Below, one piece after another: positions 1 through 11,110 of a stretch of DNA of 64,000 bases. The position numbers were made by a program, and so were the translations under genes. Origin of the DNA: Lates calcarifer (taxonomy: Eukaryota; Chordata; Actinopteri; Centropomidae); the NCBI RefSeq assembly GCF_001640805.2, contig NC_066833.1, forward strand, positions 4,674,960 through 4,738,959, written 5' to 3'. Below the pieces are notes generated by a model that was given only the letters and a program-made list of their open reading frames with translations, did no database searches and was not told the origin of the DNA. The first letter of the stretch is position 1. Each line of letters begins with the position of its first letter.

Positions 1-779
1 AAGGGTAAATAAAGTAAAGGTAGATTGGTTATTCAGCCTGTAAAACCATTTTAAAACCATTATATCTTCTGTAGCTCTGGAGGAGCTTTTTAAAGTCTGA
101 CAAATGATCTCTATTTTGAGCAAGAAGATTCCAGGTGTTTATGACAAATCCTACATTACAAAATGTGTGCATGAAGTTTAAAAGATGTAGGCACTGGCTA
201 GGTGTGGAAGGTGGGAGAGCTGCTATTGAACCTGCATGGTGGAAAATGTATGATACAGTGTTTTTGGAGCTTGACATATACTAAGGATTAAAAGTCAGAA
301 TCTCTTGCTTCCTGTCAGGTGGATTTTGACCATTCCTTGTCACAAACCTTATGGAAGTGCCATACTTAATTGCTTCAGAGCCTTTTTATAGATGCATATC
401 AACTGTAGGATCAAACATAGACAGTACTGAACTACGTCCTCCAAACCACCATATTGCCTCATAAGGCTTTGTTATACTGAAGCCCATATTTTATTATGTG
501 CCTGGTTTTCCCCTTCACTGGGTTATTGGTGTTATTAGAGCCTGGTTATACTGGACCCCTTGCTGTCAATTAGATTATTAGATTATAGAGAATTACATCA
601 ATATATTTTACCAAAAGAAAGAAGCTGGAATCTGTTTCCCTGCCCCTAGCATGTTTCCACTTTCTGCCTTGCAAAATCCCACAGGAGTAAAGTAGTGTGT
701 GTCTGTGTGCGTTTGCATGTGTTTTTGCACATGTGTGTGGATCCATGTGTGTGTTGCTACTCTGAGTGTGTTATTATGC

Positions 780-784
<5 letters not shown>

Positions 785-811
<27 letters not shown>
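785..811. repeat. (TG)n microsatellite
   Basis: Uninterrupted TG run of 27 bp, preceded by about 100 bp of TG-rich degenerate sequence from 693. Confidence 0.95.
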
Positions 812-1573
812 CTGAGTGGTGCCGAGCGCTCCCCAGCTCATTAGGGACTCTCTGCTGGGAAGGTAACGGCTAATGTATCCTCATTGAGCTATATTGTGCG
901 TGCAAAAGGCCTTCATCCAAAAACCACTCGCTCTCACCCAGCAGCCTCAACAAGAAGCATATGGCAGCATGCTGTATGTGTTTATTAGTCTGTATGTTTG
1001 AGTGTGTATGTTCTGTACACCTGACAGTGTTGACGGATTCATACTGCAGGGTTTGCTTTCAGTGAGCTTCAGTCGGAGCTGGAGGGAAAAAAGGCCAAAA
1101 GTGGAACACTTAGAAAACAATCAATATTTTCAAACCAGAAAAGGACAATTTTCATCATGCTTTGTTTGTGTATTTTAGAGAGCACTCTGTCCTCAAAGAC
1201 AAAAAAGTGTTATTTTGACTTATAATTGGGAGACAAAACTCTAGTTACAAAATCTTTCTCATGAGATTCATATCTTTTTCAGGTGATACTGACGTCTCTT
1301 TCCCAGCATATGGCAGTCATGATAATGAAAAAGTCTCCAATTCATTTTTTCCCTCTGTAAGAGTCATGTATGTATATGTTAGTATGTGTGTTTGTGTTTT
1401 TAGTCCATGCATTTGGAGTGCGTATGTGTGTGTGGGTTTCGGCGCACTCAGCGGAGCCACTCAGCAGTAGTGAAGAATGAAATGTGACGGGTCTGTTCAT
1501 AGGAGCCTACATCTAAACTCCATCTGCCTCCTGTGGCCTGTATGCACCCAGACCCTCCACCCACACCCCCACC

Positions 1574-1605
1574 CACACACACACCACACACACACACACA
1601 CACAC
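1574..1605. repeat. (CA)n microsatellite
   Basis: CA run with one CCA interruption, preceded by a C-rich CCACCCACACC stretch. Confidence 0.95.
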
Positions 1606-2195
1606 GACAGAGAGACAGAGAGGTCTTCTCTCTCCACTCCCTGTCTTCAGATATCCATTTCTCACCAGTCTCTACCATTCAGTTCCTTCCTTTCTTCCCT
1701 CCTCACAAACACCCGTCCTCACTTATCCACACTTTCTACACTCTGGAGGTCTGTTTTGGTTGCTCTGATTGCTTACGTCTTCTTTTTTCACCTCCAAACA
1801 AAGTGGTTTAGATGCAGCAGTCTGACTAAACTGTTGCCTTCTTTGCAACCTGTCTGATTTTTTTGGCTGCTTACATTTTTTGTTTTGATCCACTGAATGT
1901 TGTAGTGATGCTGCAATGTTCCAGATCTCAGCAATTACTTTTCTAGAGTACAAAGTTATTATGGTCAGCAGAAATGGCAGAATAGAAGATGAATCCATTC
2001 ATAACTAGAGACACTGGTCAGAATAAGTCTCTGTTGATGCTAAGAGAGAAAGAGCAGACAATTCATTATCAGCTTGCAGGGATTAGTCGATACCAGTTAC
2101 ACCTCACACACTTACACTAACACATCCTCTCAAACCCACATTTGCTCTTAAGCATTCTGTACACTTGCACATTCACAGGGGGCAAACACATGCTG

Positions 2196-2196
<1 letters not shown>

Positions 2197-2238
<42 letters not shown>
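2197..2238. repeat. (CA)21 microsatellite
   Basis: Perfect CA run of 42 bp. Confidence 0.97.
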
Positions 2239-2243
<5 letters not shown>

Positions 2244-2807
2244 ACAAATGTCAAAAGGTTTGAGAGGCAGCCAGGCCATGAGCGCTGTGAGGCCACATGA
2301 TGGTTGGAGGGAGATTTGAGAAGGCTTATCTGAGGATAGATAGAGCGGCAGACTGCAGCTGTGCTGAAATGATTTATATCAGCAGAAACACAAACACTTC
2401 TTGAAGCCCGTACCCACAGACGTGTGTGTGAAACTCAAGTGCATGTTATTGCAGTAGTATTGCGCATGACACGAATGCTTAACTGTAAAATCAATTTGCA
2501 CATTTGGCTGTGACGGAACCTGAATGATGTGAGTAGATTATTACCTTTGTTTAGTCACAGTATATAAAAAAAGCATTTACTGTATCTGCAGATGTTCACT
2601 GCAAGATTTCAAAGACCAATTTGAGCTGAGTTTATTGCAATGAACAACTCTAATAAGTGAGTATATAGATATTATGGATACGTGGCGCTAAACAGTCAAA
2701 TTGTTTGTACTACCAGACTTCACTGAGTTTTTTGCTGATACAGTGGCAGAAATGCAGTAATTCTGAAAAAGATTATTTAGATTTAAAAAAAAAAAATAAT
2801 AATAATA

Positions 2808-2840
2808 TATTGCCAAAAGTATGTGGACAACCATATACTG
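2808..2840 (+). mobile_element. Terminal repeat of a Tc1-like transposon
   Basis: TATTGCCAAAAGTATGTGGA is the inverse of the terminal sequence at 63806-63832 (CCCAATACTTTTGGCCAAAT) with a few changes, so it is an orphan left end of that family. The following 40-50 bp may also belong to it. Confidence 0.5.
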
Positions 2841-3139
2841 CTAAACTGTTTTCCCAAATATGTTGTGGTGATGGTGTAATAGCTGGCTAGATTATTATTA
2901 TTTTTTTTTTTAGTTTGTTTTGCTTTTTTAAATCAAATAAAGCACTACATTTGTTAATGAACACAAGATGACCATGAGGTGGTTGGGGTGGATGATAAAT
3001 ATATTAAGTACATGACTGACTCAGTTTTATCTGTGGTGAGGCTTAGGCAACAAAAGCACAAGTAAAAATTGTGGTTTTGGTTAAATGGAAGTAAATGTGT
3101 TGAGTCTGAGGTCACTGTAATTTTTTTCTGTGTTAAACC

Positions 3140-3410
3140 AGACCATGGCCTTGACTCAGGAGTCGCCCACTAATCAGAAGGTCAGTGGTTTGATCCCCAG
3201 CTCCTTCAGTCTGTGAGCTGAAGTATCCTTGGGTAAGATACTGAACCCCTAAATTGCCCCTGATGGCAAACCATCAGTGAGTGAATGTGTGTGTATTGTG
3301 CTCTATATACACAGAGCAAGCGCTGGATGAATGTGTGTGTGTGTGGTCTAAAGCACTTTGAGTGGTCAACTTGACTAGAAAAGTGCTATACAGGTGCAGT
3401 CCATTTACCA
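3140..3410 (+). repeat. tRNA-derived SINE, copy 1
   Basis: The head includes CAGAAGGTCAGTGGTTTGAT CCCC with a polymerase III B-box match GGTTTGATCCC at 3187-3197. The body has GAAGTATCCTTGGGTAAGAT then ACTGAACCCC. The tail has AAAGCACTTTGAGTGGTC and AGTGCTATACAGGTGCAGTC followed by CATTTACCA. This is a widely dispersed fish repeat type. A short TG expansion interrupts the body near 3338. Confidence 0.7.
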
Positions 3411-3564
3411 CGGTCTCTCTCTAACCTTTACTAAGTATCCAGACATAAGGATAAATAAAAGTTTTAAAGTGTTGTACTTACTACTTGAGACAGGGATGCC
3501 TAAAATTGTGTACTACTTTTCATGCTTGGGCCTCTGAGTCCCAATTAAGAAATTATGCAACAGT

Positions 3565-3690
3565 AGCAAAGAATAATGTTTGACACCAAGGGGTTCTTTC
3601 AACTTTGTGGTAACAGTTCCTTTCCTATTTCAACATGACAATGCCCCTGTGCATAAACCCAGCTCCATAAAGAAATACTTTTCTCAGTTT
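3565..3690 (+). mobile_element. Interior fragment of the same Tc1-like family
   Basis: TCAACTTTGTGGTAACAGTT, CAACATGACAATGCCCCTGT, then GCATAAACCCAGCTCCATAA and AGAAATAC correspond by eye to 63470-63550. No intact reading frame. With the orphan terminus at 2808 it may be one element disrupted by the SINE at 3140-3410. Confidence 0.5.
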
Positions 3691-4749
3691 GAACTTTAAT
3701 GACAATATTATTTACCTCATCAAAATCAAATCATTGACTTTTAGGGGGATTTCAGTCTGATTTTACATTGAGTAACAAAAGCTATTTCCTCTGCACCAAC
3801 ACAACATTCACCAAATCAGTTACTAACAAGTTAAAGTGAACCAAAGCTGTATCCAGCCAATTACTGAAACCTTACTGATAGAAGTGTTTTTGTACCATCA
3901 TGTTTTAATCACAGGAACTCATGTCATCATGTGTTTTCATGAAGATTATTCCCTTTGTTCTTTAAAACTTTATTTCACATAACCTGCAGATTTTAGTCCG
4001 AACTAAAAGAGAACTTCATTCTGTCATTACCTACACCTCAGTGTTACACTGACACTGCCATACGTTTTCCTTAAATAAATAAATATTAGTGGTTTCAGTG
4101 ATTGTAATATTTAGGACGACATAAAGGAAGAAAACTTTTTTTTTTTTAATTTTTGCCAGCTGATGATAGAAATGATGTAGCATTCATCTATAGGCTCTAA
4201 ATTTCAGCAACTTGGTGAAAGCAAGTGTATATTTTTATATAAATGTATCCACCAGACCCCACATATTCTAAAATCAAATGTGAGTGAGAAATTGAAATCT
4301 GATTACAAGTGGTCAAATGTTTTTGAGAAGCATTCTGATGTCAGGTATGAACTGGAATCCATGTTAACTGGAAAATCTGAACACATAGTACCCATACCAG
4401 ATACACGGTCTGAACAGCAGTCAGTTTGACAGGGCTGATGTCCTCCTGGCAGAAGAGACTGAACAAGGCCACAGATGGATCTCTGTGGTGATGTTGTCAG
4501 CGCACTGAGATCTGTCACATTCACAACACTTTCACACCACATTCACACTTTCTCAGATACCCAGATGTCATTTTGTGAGGCCTTTCGACAGCTTGCACAT
4601 CAATGCGGCCACTCCTAGCAGTCGCTTCACCTTGCAGTATGATTAAAAGAACAAACTCTACTCGCTGCCTTTATATCAGAATTGAAATCTTGGTGCCAGC
4701 CAGAAACAAAGATCAATAGAACTCATGAAATATAAAGTGAACTTAGAAT

Positions 4750-4880
4750 CACTACACTTACATGCACCTAACATTTCAGTTTTTGCCCTTACTCCGAAAA
4801 AGCCAATATTCCAACTAAGCTGTTTACATGGGTAATGAAAATGAATATTCCACTGATATTCCCATTTACATGCAACCAAC
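4750..4880. repeat. Spaced TTTACATG-type repeat
   Basis: Three occurrences of a TTACATG(C/G) word, at about 4758 (ACTTACATGCACC), 4822 (GTTTACATGGG) and 4863 (ATTTACATGCAACC), are separated by AATATTCC-type words. This resembles a dispersed fish repeat. No terminal repeats or coding remnants are seen. Confidence 0.35.
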
Positions 4881-6160
4881 CAGTTATAGTAAAGTGCCCC
4901 CATGCCCTTTCCAACTTTATTATATATCCAAAGTTTTTCATAATGTTTAGAAATAGGTATGTTTCTCTTTCCATCAAGAGATTTCTTTTGGGAATGCATC
5001 TTTATACCTACCTACAGCTTTACAAACTGTTGTCTAGTTGGTTTGTGAACAATGCACAGAGCTGACCATCTTTGACCATCGTGATTGCAATGACATTTTG
5101 TATTTTCCCTGCAGTCCTAGGGCTTTAAAGTAGTACAGGCAAAGCTATAAAAAAGAAAAACTCATACTGCAGAATGTGTATTGGATACGTTTTGGGAGCC
5201 ACTTGAGGAAGGCTTATATTTAGTTCATTTCATTTTCTCCCCCCAGTTTTGGAGAAAAGGCTTTTGAGTAATTCATTTTAGAAATAATAACATCAAAATG
5301 ATCTTGATCTCTGAAATTTGGTCATTCAAGATGAAGCTTGCTTAGTGCTTGGAGATTTCAAGCACACCCTAACTTTATGATGACAATCCGTGATTACATT
5401 TCTTCTAGAACCCCAACACTTGATTAAGTATTACACTCTGTGAATTATATGTGAGACAAATATAAAAAGAAAACCAAAACAACTACACAAATATCCTTTC
5501 TGACCCTCTAATTTGGCAGTTGGTGGCATCCAACAACGAGCAGCTGCCCCACGTTTGCTAATTTGGCCAGGTTCCTCAATCAAGATGCCCACACATGTCC
5601 ACATGACCTCAAATATGTAGGTGTAAGGTGCTTTTCTCGTTTTAAGTTAGCTTTTCAAAATCATTTCAAACTCCTTAAAGCTAACAACAACAAAACTGCA
5701 GCAGATAATTAAAACACAAGCCAGTTTAAGAAAGACATTAAACTATTATTATTAGTGTGTCTTCAACTTTAATAATCCTCTCCCTCCTGTTACATATCTG
5801 TTGTAAGGAAATGAAGTTTTTATTTGCTGCATACGTAGCAAGTCTACATCTCTGATTTCAAACGCAAAGTCAATCAATTGTAAGTTTCTGCACTGGAGTT
5901 TTATGTTTAATGTAATGTCCTTTGTTTCAAATCTTCCTCTGTGCATGTTGGCTCTTGTCATGTGACATAATTGAAGTGCTTTCATCGACTTCCATTCCAT
6001 ACCTTATGTTGTAAAGTCAGTGTTTGTGTATCATGTGCAGTTCATGGCAATTTGTTTTGCTGAGGGCAAATTTTCTCTATCCAGATGGCTCATGTATGGT
6101 GTGATGGAGTTACAGCTTGCTGTGTGGTGTGCTCTGTTGGCAGCTGTAAAGGTGAGCGTT

Positions 6161-6162
<2 letters not shown>

Positions 6163-6209
<47 letters not shown>
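6163..6209. repeat. (AT)n microsatellite
   Basis: Perfect alternating AT of 47 bp, able to extrude as a cruciform. Flanks are non-repetitive. Confidence 0.97.
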
Positions 6210-6210
<1 letters not shown>

Positions 6211-7854
6211 CTCTCAGTCCCAGGGCCCTACAGGGCCTGTGTGGCCAGCAGTTGGCTGGGGTTTGGGTTACGAGGGGCTTAAAGTGTAAGTTAATAGAAA
6301 GTGTGCAGTGGCACAGAGATGAGCTGACACAACACACTTTTCTATTTTCACTTCCCAAAACCCCTCCTCACCCCTCTCAGACAGAGCGAAAGGGTTTTCA
6401 CTCTGATGCCATTAGCAGATGCATGTGTATTATTGAGGAGAGGGGAATTGGACATTCTCCATACACTGCACTATAAATATCCCTGTGACATTTATTGTAC
6501 TCGCTAGGGTTCAGGTGCTAAAGCGCTTGGATCTTACTCAATCCTTTTGTCTTGTCTTGTCACTTCTGAGGTGGGTTGTTGAGATTATGAACCGATGTGG
6601 GAACGTAGAGTAAGAGGTGATTTGAGAGGCTTGAGAGATGGAACGAATCAGCAGTGACTCTAACTTTGTGCTGAGTCCTCATCAGGCTAAAGGTGACAAC
6701 ATTAAGTGACAAAAAGCAATTTGTCTCTACAAGTCAAACATTGGATTCATTTGTGACCTGTAAATATGGTGCTGACGGCTATCTCACAATGCAGAAGTTA
6801 CAAAGATGGACATTAGTTACGTTTTATCCTTTGGCACCCCTGACAGTTGGAAACATGTCATTAGAGTGACTGCATCTAACATTGTTCGAACATTACTGAT
6901 GTGGACAGTTTGTATTCGTCACACTGGGAATCAGGAAGTGTCAGAAATTCAAGTGACGCTATGACTCCAGGAAACATTTTCATGTTGAATAGATGGCCAA
7001 CACTGACGCTGAAAATAGAAGAAAATGAAAGCTGAGATGATGTCTGTCATCATTCAGAGCTTGTTCCATCATCTAATTAAATTAGGATTAAATGTACTTT
7101 CTGATGAACAGTTTATTCAAGATCCTAGACTAAATTGCAGTAGTATTTTGTTTAAAGTTTGAATCTAGTTTAGGAAGTAAATTTGTACTTTACTTTCTCC
7201 TATGCTGCATCAAATATTGTTTGCTTTTTCAACATACCTATAAACCATCTGGTTATATTTGTCTTTGACTGTTTGTTTGACCCAAACAGAAGCAGTTCTA
7301 CATGTTCTCCCGAGTCCTGAGGAGAACATGTACTTCCTGTCCCTCAGCTGTCCTGATACAGCATCCTCACAGACATGATTACTCTGAAGTGATGCAGAGA
7401 GGCTGGCTGATGATTTAACATGGCTAACCTTACCACTAATCCCCCCTGAAAATGAGATTAAGGCTTCTCCTAGCATTTCACTAGGTATGCACATATTCAC
7501 TATACGTTCTTTTCCAAGAATACCCACTGGCAGATCGTTACCAAATTGAATGTGACATCTGGCTGTGGTGAGGGACATTCTATATGAGGTGCACTGATGG
7601 GCTCTGAGATCAAGTGAGCATGTACGTGTCTCTGTACTATCTTGTACAGCTATGTGTGTGTGTGTGTTCATGTTCATGCTGTGGGTGAGTATGTGCACAA
7701 TTAGGAAGACAGATATAACTTACAAGACTTTCCATGTCAGAAAAAAATCTGAATTTGTGGCAATATGAGAATTGTTTTTGGAAATGCTGAATTTTTTGAA
7801 GCTGAGAATTTAATGTGACATTGATATAAACATTAAAACCATCTGCCATGCCCC

Positions 7855-8256
7855 AACAGCTCTGACTTGTTGGGGCATGGACTCTGGACCTCTGTGGGTG
7901 TCCTGTGATGTCTGGCATCAGGACATTGGCAGCAAGTCCTTTGGGCCCTGTGAATTTTGGGGTGGGGCCTCCATGGATCTGGCTCGTTCTGGTGCATCCC
8001 TTAGATGCTTGATCAGATAGGGATCTGGGGATTTTGGAGGCCAGGTCAACATCTTGGGCTTTTTGTTGTGTTCTTCAAACCACTTCTTAGCAGTTTTGCT
8101 GGTGTGGTGGGCGCACTGTCCTGCTGGGGGGCTGCTGTTATCATGTGCTTGGTCTGCAACAATGTTTAGGTGGGTGGCACATGTCAAGTGCCTTCCAAAT
8201 GCAGATGAGATTGAAGGTGGTGAAAAAGAAACTCTTTGGCCTTTCTTTGACAACAT
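7855..8256 (-). pseudogene. Tc1/mariner transposase remnant (C-terminal half)
   Basis: Minus-strand translation gives KTAKKWFEEHNKKPKMLTWPPKSPDPYLIKHLRD, matching the fish Tc1 block around the last catalytic acid (usual form SPDLNPIEHLWD). It is followed by RSMEAPPQNSQGPKDLLPMS, a stop, then CQTSQDTHRGPESMPQQVRAV, which matches the usual transposase C terminus. The DNA-binding N-terminal half and an intact terminal repeat are missing, and several conserved residues are changed, so it is dead. The fragment at 61915-62046 looks like the same family. Confidence 0.8.
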
Positions 8257-8299
8257 GTATCAACACAGTTTCCCTTCAGTGACCAAACCTAACTGAGGA

Positions 8300-9250
8300 A
8301 ATGTAGTCTGAGCAGAAAGGACAAATCAGTGGTGATTTAGTCACTGGAGCCGGGCTCCAGTCTTCTCTCTTGAATCTCAATTTGTGATTCACATTCATGA
8401 AATCTCCTTTAGTGCTACAGTAGGAGATGATGATGATGACTGACATTTAAGTTTTGGAGATTTCATTCTTTATGAATCTGATGCACTCATCACAGCCACA
8501 AGCCACTGTATGGACCCAGATCCAGCCACCAAACCTGTTCTATAGAGCTGTGGTAAAATGGAGGGCCCTCTTCAGCTCGGTCTCCCTGCAGATGGTCTGA
8601 ATTACCTCACTGTATGGCTTAAGGTTCCCCTGAGATTCAGAGCTAGCATGAGTTTTGGCAGGTTTTGTGTGGTCTCAACCATTTCCCCTTACCTCTCTCT
8701 TTCTTCCCTCTCTGATAACAAGTCCTTCTTCCCTTGTTAGAATAAGACCAGAGTAGGGATTTGTTCATCTTCATTTTCTGTCTCTCACTCGATATTCTTT
8801 TTCTCTTTCAATGTTTCATCACGCTCTTCCTCTTCATTGTGTTCTCTTTCTCTCTCTGTGCCTCCTCCTCTTTTGTTCCATTTTATCTAGACAAAACAGA
8901 CATGTTTGCAATATTCGTCTTGACAGATTGTACTTTTTTAGAGGATGAGAAGTAGAAATTTGATAGCAGAACTTCCTTTGGCTCCTTCACCATCCAGGTT
9001 TTTCCTGTAACAAAAAAGAAAAAAGAAAAAAAAAGAAGGAAACTCCCTGATTTCTAAAAAGTCCTTTGATGACAGATGAACTTATAATAAGGAATGTGAG
9101 CATCAGAGGCTCTCTGCAGCACGTGTCCACCACCTGTTCTCTGCAACAGACCCAACCTGAAATCACACACTTTTCTAAAAGGCCCCTCTGTGTTAGACCA
9201 GGCAGATAGAGTACACCCAGTGTAACATAATCACACCCCAGTGCTGTCAA
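8300..9250. other. Gene-free region between two Tc1 remnants
   Basis: Includes a C/T-rich stretch (about 8680-8880) that creates Phe/Ser-rich frames. No coding or repeat family recognised. Confidence 0.55.
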
Positions 9251-9256
9251 AAACAT

Positions 9257-9840
9257 TATACACTTTTATGCAGAAGTTTGGGCACCCGAGAGCAGATTAG
9301 AGACAGTAATTGTGTCACCTTTCTAATGGTAAAACACTCAGAGCTTCATTCACTCATTAGACTAAAACTGCAGGTCTGCTGGTCAGAAAGACAAAGCAAA
9401 ACATCCATATAACTTTGGGACGTGCATGAGGGTGAGGCTGACACAGGAGTGGTGGTGCACTGTTCACCATGTAGCACTGACGCACAAACAGGGTGTGCGA
9501 CCTCATCACAATATTGTGATGCCAGATGAAGTTTGCACGAACAGAGCGAAGAATGGATTCTACCAAATATCAGCAAACTGTGGATGTACTCAGTCAAGAA
9601 AAAGTGCCTGGCTTCTACAACTGGACAGTGATCCAGAGCAGACCTCAAAATCCACCATAAACTACTTCAAGAAACACAAGCTGAGGTTTTCAGAACAGCT
9701 GTCACAGTCCACTGACCTGAACGTCATTGAAAATCTATGGGTAGATCTGAAACTTGCTGTGTGCAAGACCTAAAAATGTCCCAGCACCTGAAGTGAAGAG
9801 CTAAAGAACAAATTTTAGCCCTTTTTATGAAGCGCCCTTT
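9257..9840 (+). pseudogene. Tc1/mariner transposase remnant, plus strand
   Basis: The segment opens with a terminal-repeat-like stretch at 9257-9288 (ATGCAGAAGTTTGGGCACCC). It then carries a frame with LQLDSDPEQTSKSTINYFKK and SQSTDLNVIENLWVDLK at about 9613-9760. These align by eye with the Tc1 block usually written FQHDNDPKHTSK...SPDLNPIEHLW. The N-terminal region is scrambled and no matching right-hand repeat is evident. It is a decayed copy of a different Tc1 lineage from the one at 7.9-8.3 kb. Confidence 0.65.
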
Positions 9841-10817
9841 TTCACGGCATCAGCTGAATTCCTCAAATGTCAATTAGAGGTCATGTAAAAAGTGGCCCTT
9901 TTTTCCCCTCCGATTTCATGTGGGGTTAAAGGAAAGCTGTGTTAACAAGCCCAGAGCTGACTTAGCCCACCGGCTTTCCATCCCCAAGCGCTTGTCAGTG
10001 AACTGTACAGACCCACAAAAACAAATCTGTGCGGGAGTGTGGTGGGGCAGATGTAGTAGGTGGGAGTTTATTGGATCGAAGCAGCCGTTTTATTCCTTCA
10101 GTGACAGAAAGAAAGGAAGAAAGAAAGAGGCATTGTTACCATCAGTATGAGTTTCATATTTGTGCTAAAGACAGAGTTATGGATTAAATTCCTATTTGAA
10201 ATCTATTTATTTTTGTTTGAACAGCTAAAATATTAATAATAATACAGTAATATTCTATTAGATTGACACTCTCAAAGGGTCAAATATCCGTGCACAATCT
10301 GTATGAGAAAATGATCAATGATTTTTGTTTTTGAGAACTTTGGGACAGAAATATGGGACAGCCACTTCATGGGTTTCTAGGTGAATTTGGCCAAAATGTA
10401 TCAGAGCCTGTCTTCACAGCCATGTAGAGTGATTCACATCCCTGATGTGAGCTCTTTCACAGTGGCTGAATGTAAACCTGTAAGCTGAGAAGCTCCTTTG
10501 TGAGTCATACTCTATCACATTAAAATAAAGCAAATACCATATAAATAGATGAGGGATGTGAGTGTTTATTCACTAACATGTTCTTGGCTGTGTGTAATGG
10601 GGCTGGTTTCATATTTCAGGTGTTTATGTGGAGACAAGGCTTCACTTCGAAATATACCACATGAAGTAAATTTAGATGGTGTTTCTACATGTAGTATGTG
10701 TCATTTGTTTTATGTTTTGTAAGATTAATGAGAAGCAGTGTGGTGTGTTTTTTTGTAATGGTTTGTGTGCATGCTTCTTTCTAACAGGCATGAATAAACA
10801 TTAACATGTGTGCAGTT

Positions 10818-10820
<3 letters not shown>

Positions 10821-10852
<32 letters not shown>
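10821..10852. repeat. (TG)16 microsatellite
   Basis: Perfect TG run inside a longer TG/CA-rich interval (about 10760-10955). Confidence 0.95.
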
Positions 10853-10853
<1 letters not shown>

Positions 10854-10999
10854 ATGTTTTTTTCTCAACAGAAATGAGTGATTGTTTGCTTGTGAGAAAT
10901 TGCCTCTGTGTGAGCATGTAGCATGTACGTGTGTGTTTGTGTGTGTGTGTGCATGTCCGTAGTAAACTATGGGGGTCACCGTGGGGTCGACCGGTTGTC

Positions 11000-11110
11000 T
11001 CCTCTAGAATGTATTTGCATCTGAAACTCCAAGGTCGGGACTAATGTTTTTCTCCCTGTCCGTGTCCCTGAGGGGGGCAGAGAGATTAGCTTGTCATATT
11101 TCACCTGTCA
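11000..11110. promoter_or_regulatory. Octamer-containing candidate element
   Basis: A perfect POU octamer ATTTGCAT lies at 11013-11020 within a short unique block (AGAATGTATTTGCATCTG ... CCAAGGTCGGGACTAATG). An octamer alone is weak evidence for a regulatory site. Confidence 0.2.

Larger units (their letters stand above)
1..2800. other. Gene-free region with microsatellites
   Basis: No frame with protein resemblance. Apart from the CA/TG arrays listed it is AT-rich unique sequence. Frames of 60-126 codons here run through the CA arrays and are artefacts. Confidence 0.6.
3700..7850. other. Gene-free region
   Basis: AT-rich DNA containing the spaced TTTACATG repeat and the AT microsatellite. 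From 7210 to 7700 there is a 162-codon minus frame with no recognisable domain and a TG-derived Thr-His-rich start; I see no gene. Confidence 0.55.

Noticed and set aside
608..841. Thr-His repeat frame on the minus strand, and similar frames at 10725, 50737 and 50896
   Set aside because: These are translations of CA/TG microsatellites.
7210..7698. 162-codon minus-strand frame
   Set aside because: No domain or homology recognised, the start lies in a TG run, there is no promoter or splice context, and low-complexity His/Thr residues sit at the N terminus.
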